NCBI RefSeq assembly: GCF_900184815.1 | Contig: NZ_FXXQ01000005.1 | Coordinates: 177,640 to 241,639 of the forward strand | Length of the DNA: 64,000 nt | Direction of reading: 5' to 3' | Source of the DNA: Boseongicola aestuarii | GTDB lineage: Bacteria; Pseudomonadota; Alphaproteobacteria; Rhodobacterales; Rhodobacteraceae | In this document: positions 42,829 to 52,473 of the stretch, piece by piece | Position numbering within the stretch: the first letter of the stretch is position 1 | How the letters are laid out: every line of letters starts with the position of its first letter | The notes under the pieces: model-generated | Told to the model about the DNA's origin: nothing | Seen by the model: the letters and a program-made list of their open reading frames with translations, nothing else | Databases searched by the model: none | Made by a program: the position numbers and the translations under genes

Positions 42829-44243
42829 GCCCCGAACTTTTCAATCAAACGCAATTCAGCGATGCGTTCGACTTGCCGACAGGCGGTCGCGAACTCGGTG
42901 TCGCGGTCATTCTCGATCCGTGCTTCAAAGGCCATCATGATCGAGGCTTTCGTGTTGTCTCGCACCGCGATGATGAACGGAAACCCGAATTTCGCGACAT
43001 ATGCATCGTTCAACCGCGTGAAGCTCGCCCGCTCCTCGTCCGTCAGCGCATCAAGACCCACAGACGCCTGCTCGGCCGTCGATTCCGCCGTCAAACGCTT
43101 GGCCTCGGCCAGTTTGCCCGCAAGGTCAGGGTGTGCTGTCAGAACGCCAAGGCGCTGCTCCTCCGTCGCCGACCGAAAGACCCTCGACAAGACACTGTGC
43201 ACGCCCGTTGCCGTATCGTGCGTCGGCCCCAATTCCAGATCAAAGGCCCCTTCGGCGATCCAAGGGGAATGCTCGAAAATGCCCCCAAATGCACTGACGA
43301 ATTCCTCACGCTTCATCTGGGAAGGTCGCCGGATACGGCGCGCCGGGTGCTGGGCCGCCCAGTGCTCGGCAATCTCCAGCCGGGTCGCGAACCAGACTCC
43401 CTCATGCGCCGCCATATGATCCAGCGCCCGCCTCAACGCCGCCACCCGACCAGGCCGCCCGACAAGCCTGCAATGCAGACCAATCGACAACATCTTCGGC
43501 GCGCCCGCGACCCCTTCGGCGTAAAGCACATCAAAGCTGTCTTTCAGATACGCCTCGAACTGATCGCCAGAATTGAAGCCCTGAGGTGTGGCAAACCGCA
43601 TATCGTTGCAATCAAGCGTATAGGGCACGATCAACTGATCCCGACGCCCGAACTCGGACCAATAGGGCAGATCATCCGCATAGGAATCAGCGACGTAAGC
43701 AAACCCGCCTTCTTCCGCCGCAAGCCGAACCGTATTCCCGGAACACCGCCCAGTATACCACCCACGGGGACGCGCCCCAACGACCTCGGTATGCAAAGCA
43801 ATCGCCTCGACCATATGCGCGCGCTCGTCCGCCTCGCTGAAATCCTTGTATTCGATCCACTTCAACCCGTGACTGGCGATCTCCCAGCCCGCGTTTTTCA
43901 TGGCCGCCACCTGATGCGGAGCGCGCGCCAATGCCGTCGCCACGCCGTAAACCGTCACTGGGAGGTCTTTCAGCAACCGGTGCAACCTCCAGAACCCGGC
44001 CCTGGCACCGTATTCGTAAATCGACTCCATGTTCCAATGCCGCTGCCCCGGCCAAGCTGCCGCACCAACGATCTCGGACAAAAACGCCTCCGACGCCGCA
44101 TCTCCATGCAGGACGTTGTTCTCGCCGCCCTCTTCATAGTTAACGACAATCTGAACAGCGATCTTTGCCCTGTTCGGCCAGTTCGCGACGGGCTCCTGGC
44201 CCGCATAACCAGTCATATCGCGCGGATATCGAGACAATGGCAT
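42825..44243 (-). CDS. puuE: Fused allantoinase (PuuE) and OHCU decarboxylase (UraD)
   Basis: A 472-residue bifunctional enzyme. Residues about 1-305 are the polysaccharide-deacetylase-like allantoinase PuuE (RYPRDMTGYAG, VNYEEGGENNVLHGD, ASHGLKWIEY, GWYTGRCSGNT). Residues about 310-472 are the 2-oxo-4-hydroxy-4-carboxy-5-ureidoimidazoline decarboxylase UraD (FGGIFEHSPWIAEGAF with the catalytic His, LTAHPDLAGKLA). Start is ATG 44243, which gives MPLSRYPRDM; an upstream TTG would add unconserved residues. It is divergent from uraH across a 143-base promoter region. Confidence 0.94.
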   Translation of the reverse strand: MPLSRYPRDMTGYAGQEPVANWPNRAKIAVQIVVNYEEGGENNVLHGDAASEAFLSEIVGAAAWPGQRHWNMESIYEYGARAGFWRLHRLLKDLPVTVYGVATALARAPHQVAAMKNAGWEIASHGLKWIEYKDFSEADERAHMVEAIALHTEVVGARPRGWYTGRCSGNTVRLAAEEGGFAYVADSYADDLPYWSEFGRRDQLIVPYTLDCNDMRFATPQGFNSGDQFEAYLKDSFDVLYAEGVAGAPKMLSIGLHCRLVGRPGRVAALRRALDHMAAHEGVWFATRLEIAEHWAAQHPARRIRRPSQMKREEFVSAFGGIFEHSPWIAEGAFDLELGPTHDTATGVHSVLSRVFRSATEEQRLGVLTAHPDLAGKLAEAKRLTAESTAEQASVGLDALTDEERASFTRLNDAYVAKFGFPFIIAVRDNTKASIMMAFEARIENDRDTEFATACRQVERIAELRLIEKFGA

Positions 44244-44386
44244 CCCCTTTTCAAAGCCAGACCGTTCTATTCCAAAACAGTCGATCTGTTTCTCAACAAA
44301 TTTTTGAAAGACTGTATCAGCCCTTCCGGTTTGTATAGAGCCTGACAAACCGCGATGTTACGTCAAGCGAAACGGGAGCAAAAATT

Positions 44387-44740
44387 ATGGCCGGATACCT
44401 CACGACCCACGTTCTTGATACGGCGAACGGCAAACCCGCCGCAGGACTTCTGATCGACCTTTACCGTCTCGACGGCGAGACCCGCACGCATCTGCGGTCC
44501 CTCAAGACCAACAGCGATGGGCGCACCGACGAGCAAATCCTGCCCACTGACGAGTTTGCTATGGGAACCTACGAACTGGTCTTCCATACCGGCCCATATT
44601 TGGACGCAATGGGCGTACCACCCGAAAGCCCGCGCTTTCTCGATCAAATCCCGATCCGGTTCGGCATGTCCGAAGCGTCGCACTATCACGTGCCGCTTTT
44701 GCTCTCGCCGTTTGGCTATTCCACCTATCGCGGCAGTTAG
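44387..44740 (+). CDS. uraH: 5-hydroxyisourate hydrolase
   Basis: Hydrolyses 5-hydroxyisourate, the product of urate oxidase. The 117-residue transthyretin-like protein has the N-terminal [20 protein letters not shown] motif with the catalytic His, an internal Arg-containing strand, [16 protein letters not shown], and the diagnostic C-terminal tetrapeptide YRGS. It is cytoplasmic, since there is no signal peptide. It overlaps the converging LysR gene by four bases. Confidence 0.96.
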   Translation: MAGYLTTHVLDTANGKPAAGLLIDLYRLDGETRTHLRSLKTNSDGRTDEQILPTDEFAMGTYELVFHTGPYLDAMGVPPESPRFLDQIPIRFGMSEASHYHVPLLLSPFGYSTYRGS

Positions 44741-45657
44741 GCCCCGAAATCAGCCGCCGCAATCCCGGCCCCGATCCGCTCGACCATGAATTCCATGAAC
44801 AGCCGGGCTTTCGGGTCCTGACGCCTGCGGTGAGTGAACAAACACGCCATTTGAATGGGCTCGGGCGGCGTCTTTGTTGCGACCGACACCAACCGCCCGG
44901 CCTTCAAATGTTCGGCGACTTCGAACAAGGGTTTCATCACAACGCCTCGATCCGCCAGTGCCCAGTCTGTCAGCACATCCCCGTCATCGGACTCATACCG
45001 CCCTGACACTCGCAAACGCTGCGGGCCTTCCTCGGTGACGACGCGCCATTGAAACTCGGGTGCGCCCGGAAACCGCAGGTTCAAACATTCGTGGCGATCA
45101 TCAACCAAGGCCTGCCCGCTTTCAGGATGCCCGCGCTTTTCGACATATCCCGGCGAGGCACAAAACACCCGCTGCACATCCGCGATCTTTCGAATACGAA
45201 GGTTGCTGTCTTCGGGCTGGCCTAGAAAGAACGCCAGATCGAGCCCTTCCGTCGTCAAATCCACCAACCGATCCGTCAGGCGCAGGCGCACCGTCACCTC
45301 CGGGTAAGCGTCAATGAAATCCGGCACATAGGGTGCCAGCAGACGCCGCCCAACCCCAAGTGGTGCCGACACATAAAGCGAACCCTTGGGATTGTCGGTG
45401 ATATTCACCACCTGCGCCTCGGCGTTCTCGACGGATTCCAGAACCTCGCGCGCCCCGGTGTAGAATGCTTTGCCATGCTCGGTCGGTGTCAAACTCCGTG
45501 TTGTGCGCTGGAAAAGCCGCACACTCAGATGTTCTTCCAACTGCGATATCCGCGCCGAGGTCACCGCCGGCGAGATCCGCAAATCGCGTCCGGCTGCCGA
45601 CATACTGCCCAACTCATAGACGCGCACAAAGGTTCGGATATTATCAAGATAAGACAT
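44737..45657 (-). CDS. LysR-family regulator of the purine block
   Basis: A 306-residue LysR protein. The DNA-binding domain (residues 1-60) includes [20 protein letters not shown] as its helix-turn-helix; effector domain from about 90 to 300 with [20 protein letters not shown]. It lies between uraH and puuD and diverges from puuD with 97 bases between starts, so it is the obvious candidate regulator of urate degradation. The intergenic region holds ATTATTC and GAATAAT arms about 40 bases apart, too far for a single site. Confidence 0.92.
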   Translation of the reverse strand: MSYLDNIRTFVRVYELGSMSAAGRDLRISPAVTSARISQLEEHLSVRLFQRTTRSLTPTEHGKAFYTGAREVLESVENAEAQVVNITDNPKGSLYVSAPLGVGRRLLAPYVPDFIDAYPEVTVRLRLTDRLVDLTTEGLDLAFFLGQPEDSNLRIRKIADVQRVFCASPGYVEKRGHPESGQALVDDRHECLNLRFPGAPEFQWRVVTEEGPQRLRVSGRYESDDGDVLTDWALADRGVVMKPLFEVAEHLKAGRLVSVATKTPPEPIQMACLFTHRRRQDPKARLFMEFMVERIGAGIAAADFGA

Positions 45658-45754
45658 TATTCGGATTTTTTTGATGCTCTTAGATTTTTAGGGTCAATAG
45701 CAGAATAATAGCAGTCCGCCTAGTGTGATGCACAGGACCTCAAGGAGACGACGC

Positions 45755-46981
45755 ATGTATGACTTCGCTGTGATGTGGGATTGGATCGGCTTTGCCGTCC
45801 GCTGGTTGCACGTGATCACCGCGATGGCCTGGATCGGCGCGTCGTTCTACTTCATCGCACTCGACCTGATGCTGAAGCCCGCGGATGACATGCCAGAAGG
45901 CGCATACGGCGAAGAATGGGAAGTGCACGGCGGCGGCTTTTACCACACCACGAAATACCTCGTCGCCCCGGCCCGCCTGCCGGAACACCTGACATGGCAC
46001 AAATGGCAGAGCTACACGACCTGGCTCTCCGGGGCGGCCCTTTTGATGATCGTTTACTGGGTTGGCGGCGAACTCTTCCTTCTCGACCCAACAAAAGCTG
46101 ACCTTGCTCTTTGGCAGGGTATCCTGATTTCCGCCGCATCCCTTACAATCGGATGGATCGCCTATGATTTCATGTGCAAATCCAAACTTCGCGACCACCC
46201 AACAGCGTTAATGCTTCTGCTCTTCGTGATCCTCGTCATCATGTCATGGGGGTATGATCAGGTCTTCACTGGCCGCGCAGCGCTTCTCCACCTAGGTGCG
46301 TTCACGGCTACGATCATGACGGCCAACGTCTTCTTCATCATCATGCCCAATCAGCGCATCGTGGTGAAAGACCTTCAGGAAGGCCGCACACCGGACGCGA
46401 AATACGGCGCAATCGCAAAGCTGCGCTCGACACACAACAACTACCTGACGCTTCCGGTCATCTTCCTTATGCTGTCAAACCACTACCCTCTGGCCTTCGC
46501 GACCGAATACAACTGGATCATCGCCAGCCTGATCTTCCTCACCGGCGTAACCATCCGGCACTACTTCAACACGATGCACAAAACCGGAAAAGGCCCGCAT
46601 TGGACCTGGGCCGTGACGGTGATCCTGTTCATCATCATCGCCTGGCTTTCTACCACCAACATGCACGACACATACGACGAAGCCGAAGCCCGCGCGCTCA
46701 CGCCCTACGAGGAAAAGTTTGCCTCGGCCGCCGGGTTCAGCGAGGCATACGACGTCATCCTTGGCAATTGCTCGATGTGCCACGCGCGTGAGCCCGTTTG
46801 GGATGGTATCAGATGGGCACCCAAGGGCGTGGTTCTGGAAACCCACGGCGACGTTGCGCGCCACGCCAGCCAGATCTTCCTGCAAGCGGGTATAAGCCAC
46901 GCCATGCCTCCCCCGAACGCCTTCGAAATGGATGCTGAAAGCAGGGCCGCTATCGTCGCATGGTACCGCGCTGCAAATTGA
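45755..46981 (+). CDS. puuD: Membrane urate oxidase with cytochrome c domain
   Basis: A 408-residue factor-independent-type urate hydroxylase. Eight to nine membrane spans occupy residues about 8-310, starting WIGFAVRWLHVITAMAWIGA, in which a His and repeated WIGxSF-like pattern are PuuD hallmarks. The C-terminal periplasmic domain carries one c-type heme motif CSMCHA near residue 343 and a likely axial Met. Electrons from urate probably pass to the respiratory chain. ATG 45755 follows AAGGAGA; an upstream ATG at 45725 is less suitable. Confidence 0.95.
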   Translation: MYDFAVMWDWIGFAVRWLHVITAMAWIGASFYFIALDLMLKPADDMPEGAYGEEWEVHGGGFYHTTKYLVAPARLPEHLTWHKWQSYTTWLSGAALLMIVYWVGGELFLLDPTKADLALWQGILISAASLTIGWIAYDFMCKSKLRDHPTALMLLLFVILVIMSWGYDQVFTGRAALLHLGAFTATIMTANVFFIIMPNQRIVVKDLQEGRTPDAKYGAIAKLRSTHNNYLTLPVIFLMLSNHYPLAFATEYNWIIASLIFLTGVTIRHYFNTMHKTGKGPHWTWAVTVILFIIIAWLSTTNMHDTYDEAEARALTPYEEKFASAAGFSEAYDVILGNCSMCHAREPVWDGIRWAPKGVVLETHGDVARHASQIFLQAGISHAMPPPNAFEMDAESRAAIVAWYRAAN

Positions 46982-47138
46982 AGACTATGGGACAATCCCG
47001 GACGTTTCGAGCGAGGCAACAGTTTTTTGTGCGGAACTCAGTTCGGCCGAGGGTGCGGTGCGAAGGCTATCACCGGATTCGTGCCATGATCCGGCAGTGT
47101 TTCGCCCCGCGGGATTTGAGAAACGCATTGATGCACCC

Positions 47139-48014
47139 CTAGCCCACCAACAGATCGTCCGGTTGCGCCAATAACTCGCAATAGCGCGTAAGAAACCTTG
47201 CCGCATCCGCGCCATTGATGACGCGATGATCATACGACAAATCAAGCGGGGTCATTGGCACCGGGCGGAACGCCGTGCCGTCCCAGACCGGTCTAATGTC
47301 CGTTCGGGTGATTCCTAGAATTGCGACCTCGGGCGGGTTGACGATGGGCGTGAAGGCCTCGCCACCGATGCCACCAAGGTTGGTGATGGTCATCGACGCT
47401 CCGCCCATTTCATGACCTCTCAGCTTTCGGTCCCGCGCACGCCCCGCCAAGTCCCGTATTGCACCGCCGATCTGAGACAATCGCATCTTGTCGGAATCGC
47501 GCAAGACAGGAACGGCAAGCCCATGCGGTGTATCGACGGCGATCCCGATATGAACATAGCCCTTCAAAATCAGCGACTCGCCATCCGGCGATAACGACGC
47601 GTTAAATCGAGGAAATTCCCTCAGACATCGCGCAAGAACCGCCACGTGAAACGCCAGCGCGGTGACACTCATGCCCTCCGCCTTCAATGCCTTGCGCGTT
47701 GCCTCAAGGCGGGACACGTCGGCGCTGTCATGATGCGTGACGGCAGGGATCAACTGTTGCGCGGCAGTCAGATTTGCCGAGGCGACCTTCGCCATCCTGT
47801 TCAGCGGCTCGACAGTCACCGGCCCCCAATCGCCGTGATCCACGTCCCAGTAACCGGACGAAGAAGTTACCGCTCTGCCACCGCGCGGAGCCGTCTGCCC
47901 CAGCACATCCTCGCGCGCGATGGTCTCTCGGCCAAGTTCAGCCGCCAGCGCGTCGATATCCACGCCACGGTCCGCGGCCAGCTTACGAACGGATGGACTG
48001 GCAATCGCGGCCAT
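47139..48014 (-). CDS. 2-oxo acid dehydrogenase E2 core without a lipoyl domain
   Basis: A 291-residue E2-type acyltransferase. Residues about 1-37 are a peripheral-subunit-binding domain (SPSVRKLAADRGVDIDALAA), and residues about 65-291 form the catalytic core with SMTITNLGGIGG and the active-site motif LSYDHRVINGADAARF. No lipoyl domain is present; one is found instead in the gene at 49461. ATG 48014 is two bases past the aldehyde dehydrogenase stop; GTG 48023 would also be possible. Probably the transacetylase of the E1 encoded upstream. Confidence 0.87.
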   Translation of the reverse strand: MAAIASPSVRKLAADRGVDIDALAAELGRETIAREDVLGQTAPRGGRAVTSSSGYWDVDHGDWGPVTVEPLNRMAKVASANLTAAQQLIPAVTHHDSADVSRLEATRKALKAEGMSVTALAFHVAVLARCLREFPRFNASLSPDGESLILKGYVHIGIAVDTPHGLAVPVLRDSDKMRLSQIGGAIRDLAGRARDRKLRGHEMGGASMTITNLGGIGGEAFTPIVNPPEVAILGITRTDIRPVWDGTAFRPVPMTPLDLSYDHRVINGADAARFLTRYCELLAQPDDLLVG

Positions 48015-48016
48015 AC

Positions 48017-49453
48017 CTACCACTCGGTCGATATATATTGGGTTTCCTGAAATTCCAGCATGCCTTCCTTGCCGCCTTCGCGGCCCAGACCGGATTGCTT
48101 TACGCCTCCGAAAGGCGCGGCCGGATCGGACACAAGTCCCCGGTTCAATCCGACCATTCCGAACTCAAGCCGTTCGGCAAGTCCCATCCCGCGCGCCATG
48201 TCGGCGGTGTAAAGATAAGCCACCAGACCGTATTCGGTGTGATTGGCCCGCGCGATAACCTCGTCTTCATCCTCAAAGGTCTGCAAAGCCGCAACCGGCC
48301 CGAAAATCTCGTCGCGCAAACAGGCGGCATCGTCGGGCACGCCTGTCAAAACCGTCGGCGGGTAGAAATACCCCGGGCCGTTCGGGCGCGTCCCGCCAAG
48401 GCGCAACGTGGCCCCCTTGTCGACCGCGTCACGGACGAAGAAATCGACCTTGTCGCGGGTTTCGGCATTCACAAGCGCGCCGACATCGACGCTTTCATCC
48501 AGACCATTCCCGATCTTGAGCGCCGCCATCTTTGCGGTGAAAGCCTCGACGAAAGGCGCCTCTACATCCCGGTGCACGTAGATCCTGTTCGCCGCCGTGC
48601 AGGCCTCGCCCAAATTGCGCATTTTAGCGACCATCAAACCATCCGCCGCCGCTTCGATATCGGCGTCCTTGCAGACAATGAACGGCGCGTTGCCACCCAA
48701 CTCCATGGCCGGTTTCACAACGTTGTCAGCCGCTGCGTGCAACAACTTGCGTCCGACCTCAGTCGACCCGGTAAAGCTGACCACCCGCACACGCGGGTCC
48801 GCAAGCATCGCGCCGACAACCGCGCCCGAGGACCGCGACGGAAGAATGTTCACAACGCCCGGCGGCACGCCCGCCTCCTCAAGAATTGGCATCAGCGCAA
48901 GCATCGTCAAAGGTGTCTCGGACGCGGGCTTCAGGACCACCGGACAGCCCGCCGCGAGGGCGGGGCCGATTTTGCGGGTGCCCATGGCCGCCGGATAGTT
49001 CCAAGGAGTTACCAACACCCCGATTCCAGCCGGTTTCTGATGCACCATGAGCCGTGCACCAGACGAAGGCGCCATGCCGAGATACCCTTCCGATCGGACC
49101 GCCTCCTCGGCATACCAGCGGAAGAACTCGGCCGCATATTTTGCCTCACCCATCGCATCGGACCCTGCCTTGCCGTTCTCCAGCGTGATAAGCCGCGCAA
49201 TCTCGTCCAGTTTGTCTGTAAACAGCTCAAAAGCCCGACGCAGGATTTCACCCCGCTCGCGCGGGCTTTTCGCGGCCCAGGGCTTGAAAGCGGCTTCGGC
49301 GGCATCCAGACAGGCCATCGCGTCCTCGACCGTGCCGGAAGCGACGGTGGAAAGGACCGTTTCGTCAGCCGGATTGAGGACATCAAATGTCCCGCCATCC
49401 GAGGCGTCACGCCACTCGCCGCCGATATAAAGTTGGTTTTTAAGGTTTTTCAT
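48017..49453 (-). CDS. NAD(P)-dependent aldehyde dehydrogenase, succinate-semialdehyde type
   Basis: A 478-residue ALDH. Substrate and cofactor motifs are VTPWNYPAAMGTRKIGPALA near residue 148, SFTGSTEVGRKL near 225, the general base Glu in MELGGNAPFIV near 250 and the catalytic Cys in NLGEACTAANRIYVH near 285. The set matches GabD-like enzymes, but glutarate or malonate semialdehyde activity is also possible. ATG 49453 is preferred to upstream codons, which would run into the lipoyl-E2 gene. It sits between the two halves of the apparent E2. Confidence 0.92.
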   Translation of the reverse strand: MKNLKNQLYIGGEWRDASDGGTFDVLNPADETVLSTVASGTVEDAMACLDAAEAAFKPWAAKSPRERGEILRRAFELFTDKLDEIARLITLENGKAGSDAMGEAKYAAEFFRWYAEEAVRSEGYLGMAPSSGARLMVHQKPAGIGVLVTPWNYPAAMGTRKIGPALAAGCPVVLKPASETPLTMLALMPILEEAGVPPGVVNILPSRSSGAVVGAMLADPRVRVVSFTGSTEVGRKLLHAAADNVVKPAMELGGNAPFIVCKDADIEAAADGLMVAKMRNLGEACTAANRIYVHRDVEAPFVEAFTAKMAALKIGNGLDESVDVGALVNAETRDKVDFFVRDAVDKGATLRLGGTRPNGPGYFYPPTVLTGVPDDAACLRDEIFGPVAALQTFEDEDEVIARANHTEYGLVAYLYTADMARGMGLAERLEFGMVGLNRGLVSDPAAPFGGVKQSGLGREGGKEGMLEFQETQYISTEW

Positions 49454-49460
49454 GGGTCTC

Positions 49461-50432
49461 TCAGATGAGTTGGCGGATCGGGTCTTCGACCCGTGCCGCG
49501 ATTGCGTCGAGAAGCGTGATGGCATGTGGCATCGGCAAAGACGCCTCGTTGAAGGATAGCGTCAGTGCGAAGTGGCTATCGCCTTCGCCGACCGAAATCG
49601 TGATCCCGCCACCTGCTGGCGCATAGGCCTGTAGGCGCGTGTCGCAAAGATCGACCAGCGAGATCGCCGCCGCTGTGCCAGTTTCACCATCGCGAGGTGC
49701 GGGATATTGAGCAGTCGCTCCGTCAAGTCCACGAATGGCAATTGTGACGTCGACAGTATCGAACACCTGACGCCACGCCCCGGCTGTGAAGGCCGCCAAC
49801 AGCGTTGTGCGATCCGCGTTTTGCGAGCGTTGAAGAAGCGCCGCCAAGGCGTCTGCGACGACCCGCGCGCTCAGTTGAGACTGTCCGCCCGCCACAGAGC
49901 GTGACAGGTCGGCGGCATGGATCGGCTCGGGCAAACCACTGGCACGCAAGGCTGCCAGATCGACACCACGCTCCTTGGCCAGTCGCTTGGCCAGTGGCGA
50001 GGCCAGAACCGGCCCCGACGTGGCGCGCGGGGCCGCCGCAGGCGTTTCGACAGACTCATTTGGCACCGTCTCCTCGGTCTTCGTCACCGCCGCCTCCGGC
50101 TCGGGCTTGGCTTCAGGCTCAACCTCGCCCTCGGCACTCTTGGACGTCTCGGTCGTCTCAACGGACGCGGAGGCATGTTCCGCCACCTCATCCGCGGTCT
50201 CTACGATCATCGCGATAATATCCCCAACCGGAATGTCCGCACCCTCTTCTGCGCGGATACCGGCGAGATATCCGTCGCTCGTCGCTTCGACCTCCATCGT
50301 CGCCTTGTCGGTTTCGACCTCAAAGATCGGCTCACCGCGAGTGACCTTGTCGCCTGACGCCTTCAACCAGGCAACGATTACGGCGCTGTCCTGGTTCATT
50401 CCAAGCTGGGGCATCTTGACTTCAGAGGGCAT
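49461..50432 (-). CDS. Lipoyl-bearing E2-like subunit with degenerate catalytic domain
   Basis: A 323-residue protein. Residues 1-80 form a lipoyl domain with the modified Lys in VETDKATMEVEAT (about 43). An Ala/Glu/Pro-rich linker spans 80-145, and a subunit-binding domain with SPLAKRLAKERGVDLAALRA lies at about 146-180. The last 140 residues resemble a shortened E2 catalytic domain, but the HRxxDG/NG active-site motif is missing (SFNEASLPMPHAIT instead). It overlaps the E1 beta gene by 11 bases. It could carry acyl groups to the separate E2 core at 47139. Confidence 0.87.
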   Translation of the reverse strand: MPSEVKMPQLGMNQDSAVIVAWLKASGDKVTRGEPIFEVETDKATMEVEATSDGYLAGIRAEEGADIPVGDIIAMIVETADEVAEHASASVETTETSKSAEGEVEPEAKPEPEAAVTKTEETVPNESVETPAAAPRATSGPVLASPLAKRLAKERGVDLAALRASGLPEPIHAADLSRSVAGGQSQLSARVVADALAALLQRSQNADRTTLLAAFTAGAWRQVFDTVDVTIAIRGLDGATAQYPAPRDGETGTAAAISLVDLCDTRLQAYAPAGGGITISVGEGDSHFALTLSFNEASLPMPHAITLLDAIAARVEDPIRQLI

Positions 50433-51417
50433 GGATCAGCTCCCCTGCTACCAGACGACGCGCATTCTCGGCAACTTTCTCGGCAGTTGGCACCGTCAAA
50501 TCTTCTAGCGCCGGGCTAAACGGAATAGGCACATCCATCGCCCCCATGCGGATCACCGGTGCGTCAAGGTGATAGAACGCCTTTTCGCTGATCCGCGCGG
50601 CGATCTCGGCCGTCGTGCCGAAATTCTGGTGCCCCTCGTCGACAACAATCGCGCGCGTCGTTTTCTTAACGCTTCCAAGGATCGTGGCTTCATCCAGCGG
50701 CGAAATCGTGCGCGGATCAATCACCTCGGCACTAATGCCATCGGCCTCAAGCATTGCCGCCGCGGCTTCGCAAACCTGCCGCATTGAGGACGTGCCGATC
50801 AGCGTCACGTCGCGCCCCTCGCGCAGCACCTTTGCCTCTCCGAAGGGGATGAGATACTCATCCTCGGGCACCTCGGCCTTGTCCTGATACATCAGTTTGT
50901 CTTCGAAGATCACAACCGGATTGTCATCGCGGATTGCGGTCTTCATCAACCCCTTGGCCTCATAGGCCGAAGACGGCATAGCGACTTTCAGCCCTGGAAT
51001 ATGCGCCACAAGGGCATGAAGCGACTGACTGTGCTGCGCCGCCGAGCGCCGCGTCGCACCGAGATTGGTGCGCAGAACAAGCGGCACATTCAATTTGCCT
51101 CCGGACATGTAGTGGGTCTTGGCCGCCTGATTACAGAGCTGATCCATAACCAGAAACAGGAAATCCCCGAACATAAGATCCACGATCGGGCGCGCGCCCG
51201 TCATCGCCGCCCCGACAGCCAGCCCCATGAAACCCTGTTCGGCAATCGGAGTATCAATCACCCGCCCCGTGCCGAATTCCTCGACCAATCCGCTGGTCAC
51301 TTTGAAAGGTGTTCCGGCTTCGGCCACGTCCTCACCGATGAGGAATACCGTCTCATCGCGGCGCATTTCTTCTGCAATGGCCTCATTGACCGCCTGACTG
51401 AGAGTTATACTGCGCAT
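50422..51417 (-). CDS. 2-oxo acid dehydrogenase E1 beta subunit (acetoin/pyruvate type)
   Basis: A 331-residue transketolase-like subunit: MRSITLSQAVNEAIAEEMRR, VFLIGEDVAEAGTPFKVT near residue 25, PIVDLMFGDFLFLVMDQLCN near 75, and the C-terminal transketolase domain with GTSSMRQVCEAAAAML and VVDEGHQNFG. The family covers AcoB and PdhB. It overlaps E1 alpha by one base and the lipoyl-E2 by 11. It forms an alpha2-beta2 TPP enzyme that decarboxylates or cleaves a 2-oxo acid or diketone. Confidence 0.93.
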   Translation of the reverse strand: MRSITLSQAVNEAIAEEMRRDETVFLIGEDVAEAGTPFKVTSGLVEEFGTGRVIDTPIAEQGFMGLAVGAAMTGARPIVDLMFGDFLFLVMDQLCNQAAKTHYMSGGKLNVPLVLRTNLGATRRSAAQHSQSLHALVAHIPGLKVAMPSSAYEAKGLMKTAIRDDNPVVIFEDKLMYQDKAEVPEDEYLIPFGEAKVLREGRDVTLIGTSSMRQVCEAAAAMLEADGISAEVIDPRTISPLDEATILGSVKKTTRAIVVDEGHQNFGTTAEIAARISEKAFYHLDAPVIRMGAMDVPIPFSPALEDLTVPTAEKVAENARRLVAGELIHAL

Positions 51418-52400
51418 CAGGTCTTCTCCAGAAATACATGCATGTCGACCTCGGACCCGTCGGGGTAAGGCGCGGCCAGCGCGTAGGTCACCGCATCGGC
51501 TGCCTCCTGGCGGACGCCCTCACCAAGCGCGGCCAGATCGTCCTCGCTGGCGATCCCTTCGCTGGTCAACCAGTCTCCGAACAGTTTGATCGGATCACGC
51601 TTGGTTTTCCACTCGGCCTCTTCGTCTTTGGTTCGGTAATAGGTGCGATTGATGTCGCCCACGTGGTGTCCGTGGTAGCGATAGGTCATCAATTCGATAA
51701 AGAACGGCCCCTCGCCCTTGCGCGCACGCTGAACCAGATCCGTCGTCAGCTTATTGACTGCCAGCACATCCTGCCCATCGACCTGATGCGCCTCGATCCC
51801 GAAGGCTTCTGCACGGGCGGTGATCTCGCCTGCCGCAATCTCGTCGGTCTTCGTGTACTCGGAATACCCATTGTTTTCACAGGCATAAATGACCGGCAGC
51901 TTCCAAAGCGCGGCCATGTTCATGACCTCATACATCAACCCCTGCGCCGTCGCCCCATCACCGAAGAAGCACACCGTCACATCATCCGAGCCTTGCATCT
52001 TTGCCCGCAAAGCCGAACCCGTCGCGATCCCCATGGACCCGCCGACAATCGCATTCGCCCCAAGATTGCCGTTGGACTGATCCGCAATATGCATCGACCC
52101 GCCTTTGCCCCGGCAATAGCCTTCTTCCTTGCCCAGAAGTTCACAGAACATCTCTTTGAAGGCCGCACCTTTGGCGACACAATGGCCGTGGCCACGGTGG
52201 GTCGAAGTGATCTTGTCCGTCACCTCAAGCGCTTCGCAAATACCGACCGCAACCGCCTCTTCGCCGGAATACATGTGCGTCAGGCCAGGCATCTTGGCAT
52301 CAAGATACAACTGGTTGGCGTTATCTTCGAACGCGCGAATACGCACCATCTGGCGGTACATCTGCAAATAGTCTTCGGTGTTGGTCTTGGCGTCAGCCAT
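51417..52400 (-). CDS. 2-oxo acid dehydrogenase E1 alpha subunit (acetoin/pyruvate type)
   Basis: A 327-residue TPP-binding subunit. The TPP motif GDGATAQG near residue 147 is followed by the NNGYSEYT end about 30 residues later. RGHGHCVAKGAAFKEMFCEL near 68 and YRYHGHHVGDINRTYYRTKD near 243 are typical of the AcoA/PdhA family. The N-terminus with QMYRQMVRIRAFEDNANQLY is also normal. It starts the E1-E2 gene set and lies 73 bases downstream of the M24-fold gene. Confidence 0.94.
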   Translation of the reverse strand: MADAKTNTEDYLQMYRQMVRIRAFEDNANQLYLDAKMPGLTHMYSGEEAVAVGICEALEVTDKITSTHRGHGHCVAKGAAFKEMFCELLGKEEGYCRGKGGSMHIADQSNGNLGANAIVGGSMGIATGSALRAKMQGSDDVTVCFFGDGATAQGLMYEVMNMAALWKLPVIYACENNGYSEYTKTDEIAAGEITARAEAFGIEAHQVDGQDVLAVNKLTTDLVQRARKGEGPFFIELMTYRYHGHHVGDINRTYYRTKDEEAEWKTKRDPIKLFGDWLTSEGIASEDDLAALGEGVRQEAADAVTYALAAPYPDGSEVDMHVFLEKT

Positions 52401-52473
52401 CTGGGATCTCCCGAGGCAGCGAGGGTCAGCCCAGCTTGCGAGGTATCCGCAAGGCAGGCTGATCCCGCCGCGA

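Noticed and set aside
45656..45709. ATTATTC...GAATAAT inverted repeat as a single LysR site between the LysR gene and puuD
   Set aside because: The arms are 40 bases apart and one overlaps the start codon; a typical T-N11-A LysR box could not be fixed with confidence.
47774..49468. 564-codon plus-strand frame opposite the aldehyde dehydrogenase and E2 core
   Set aside because: Spans two real minus-strand genes, is Arg/His-rich and lacks recognisable motifs.
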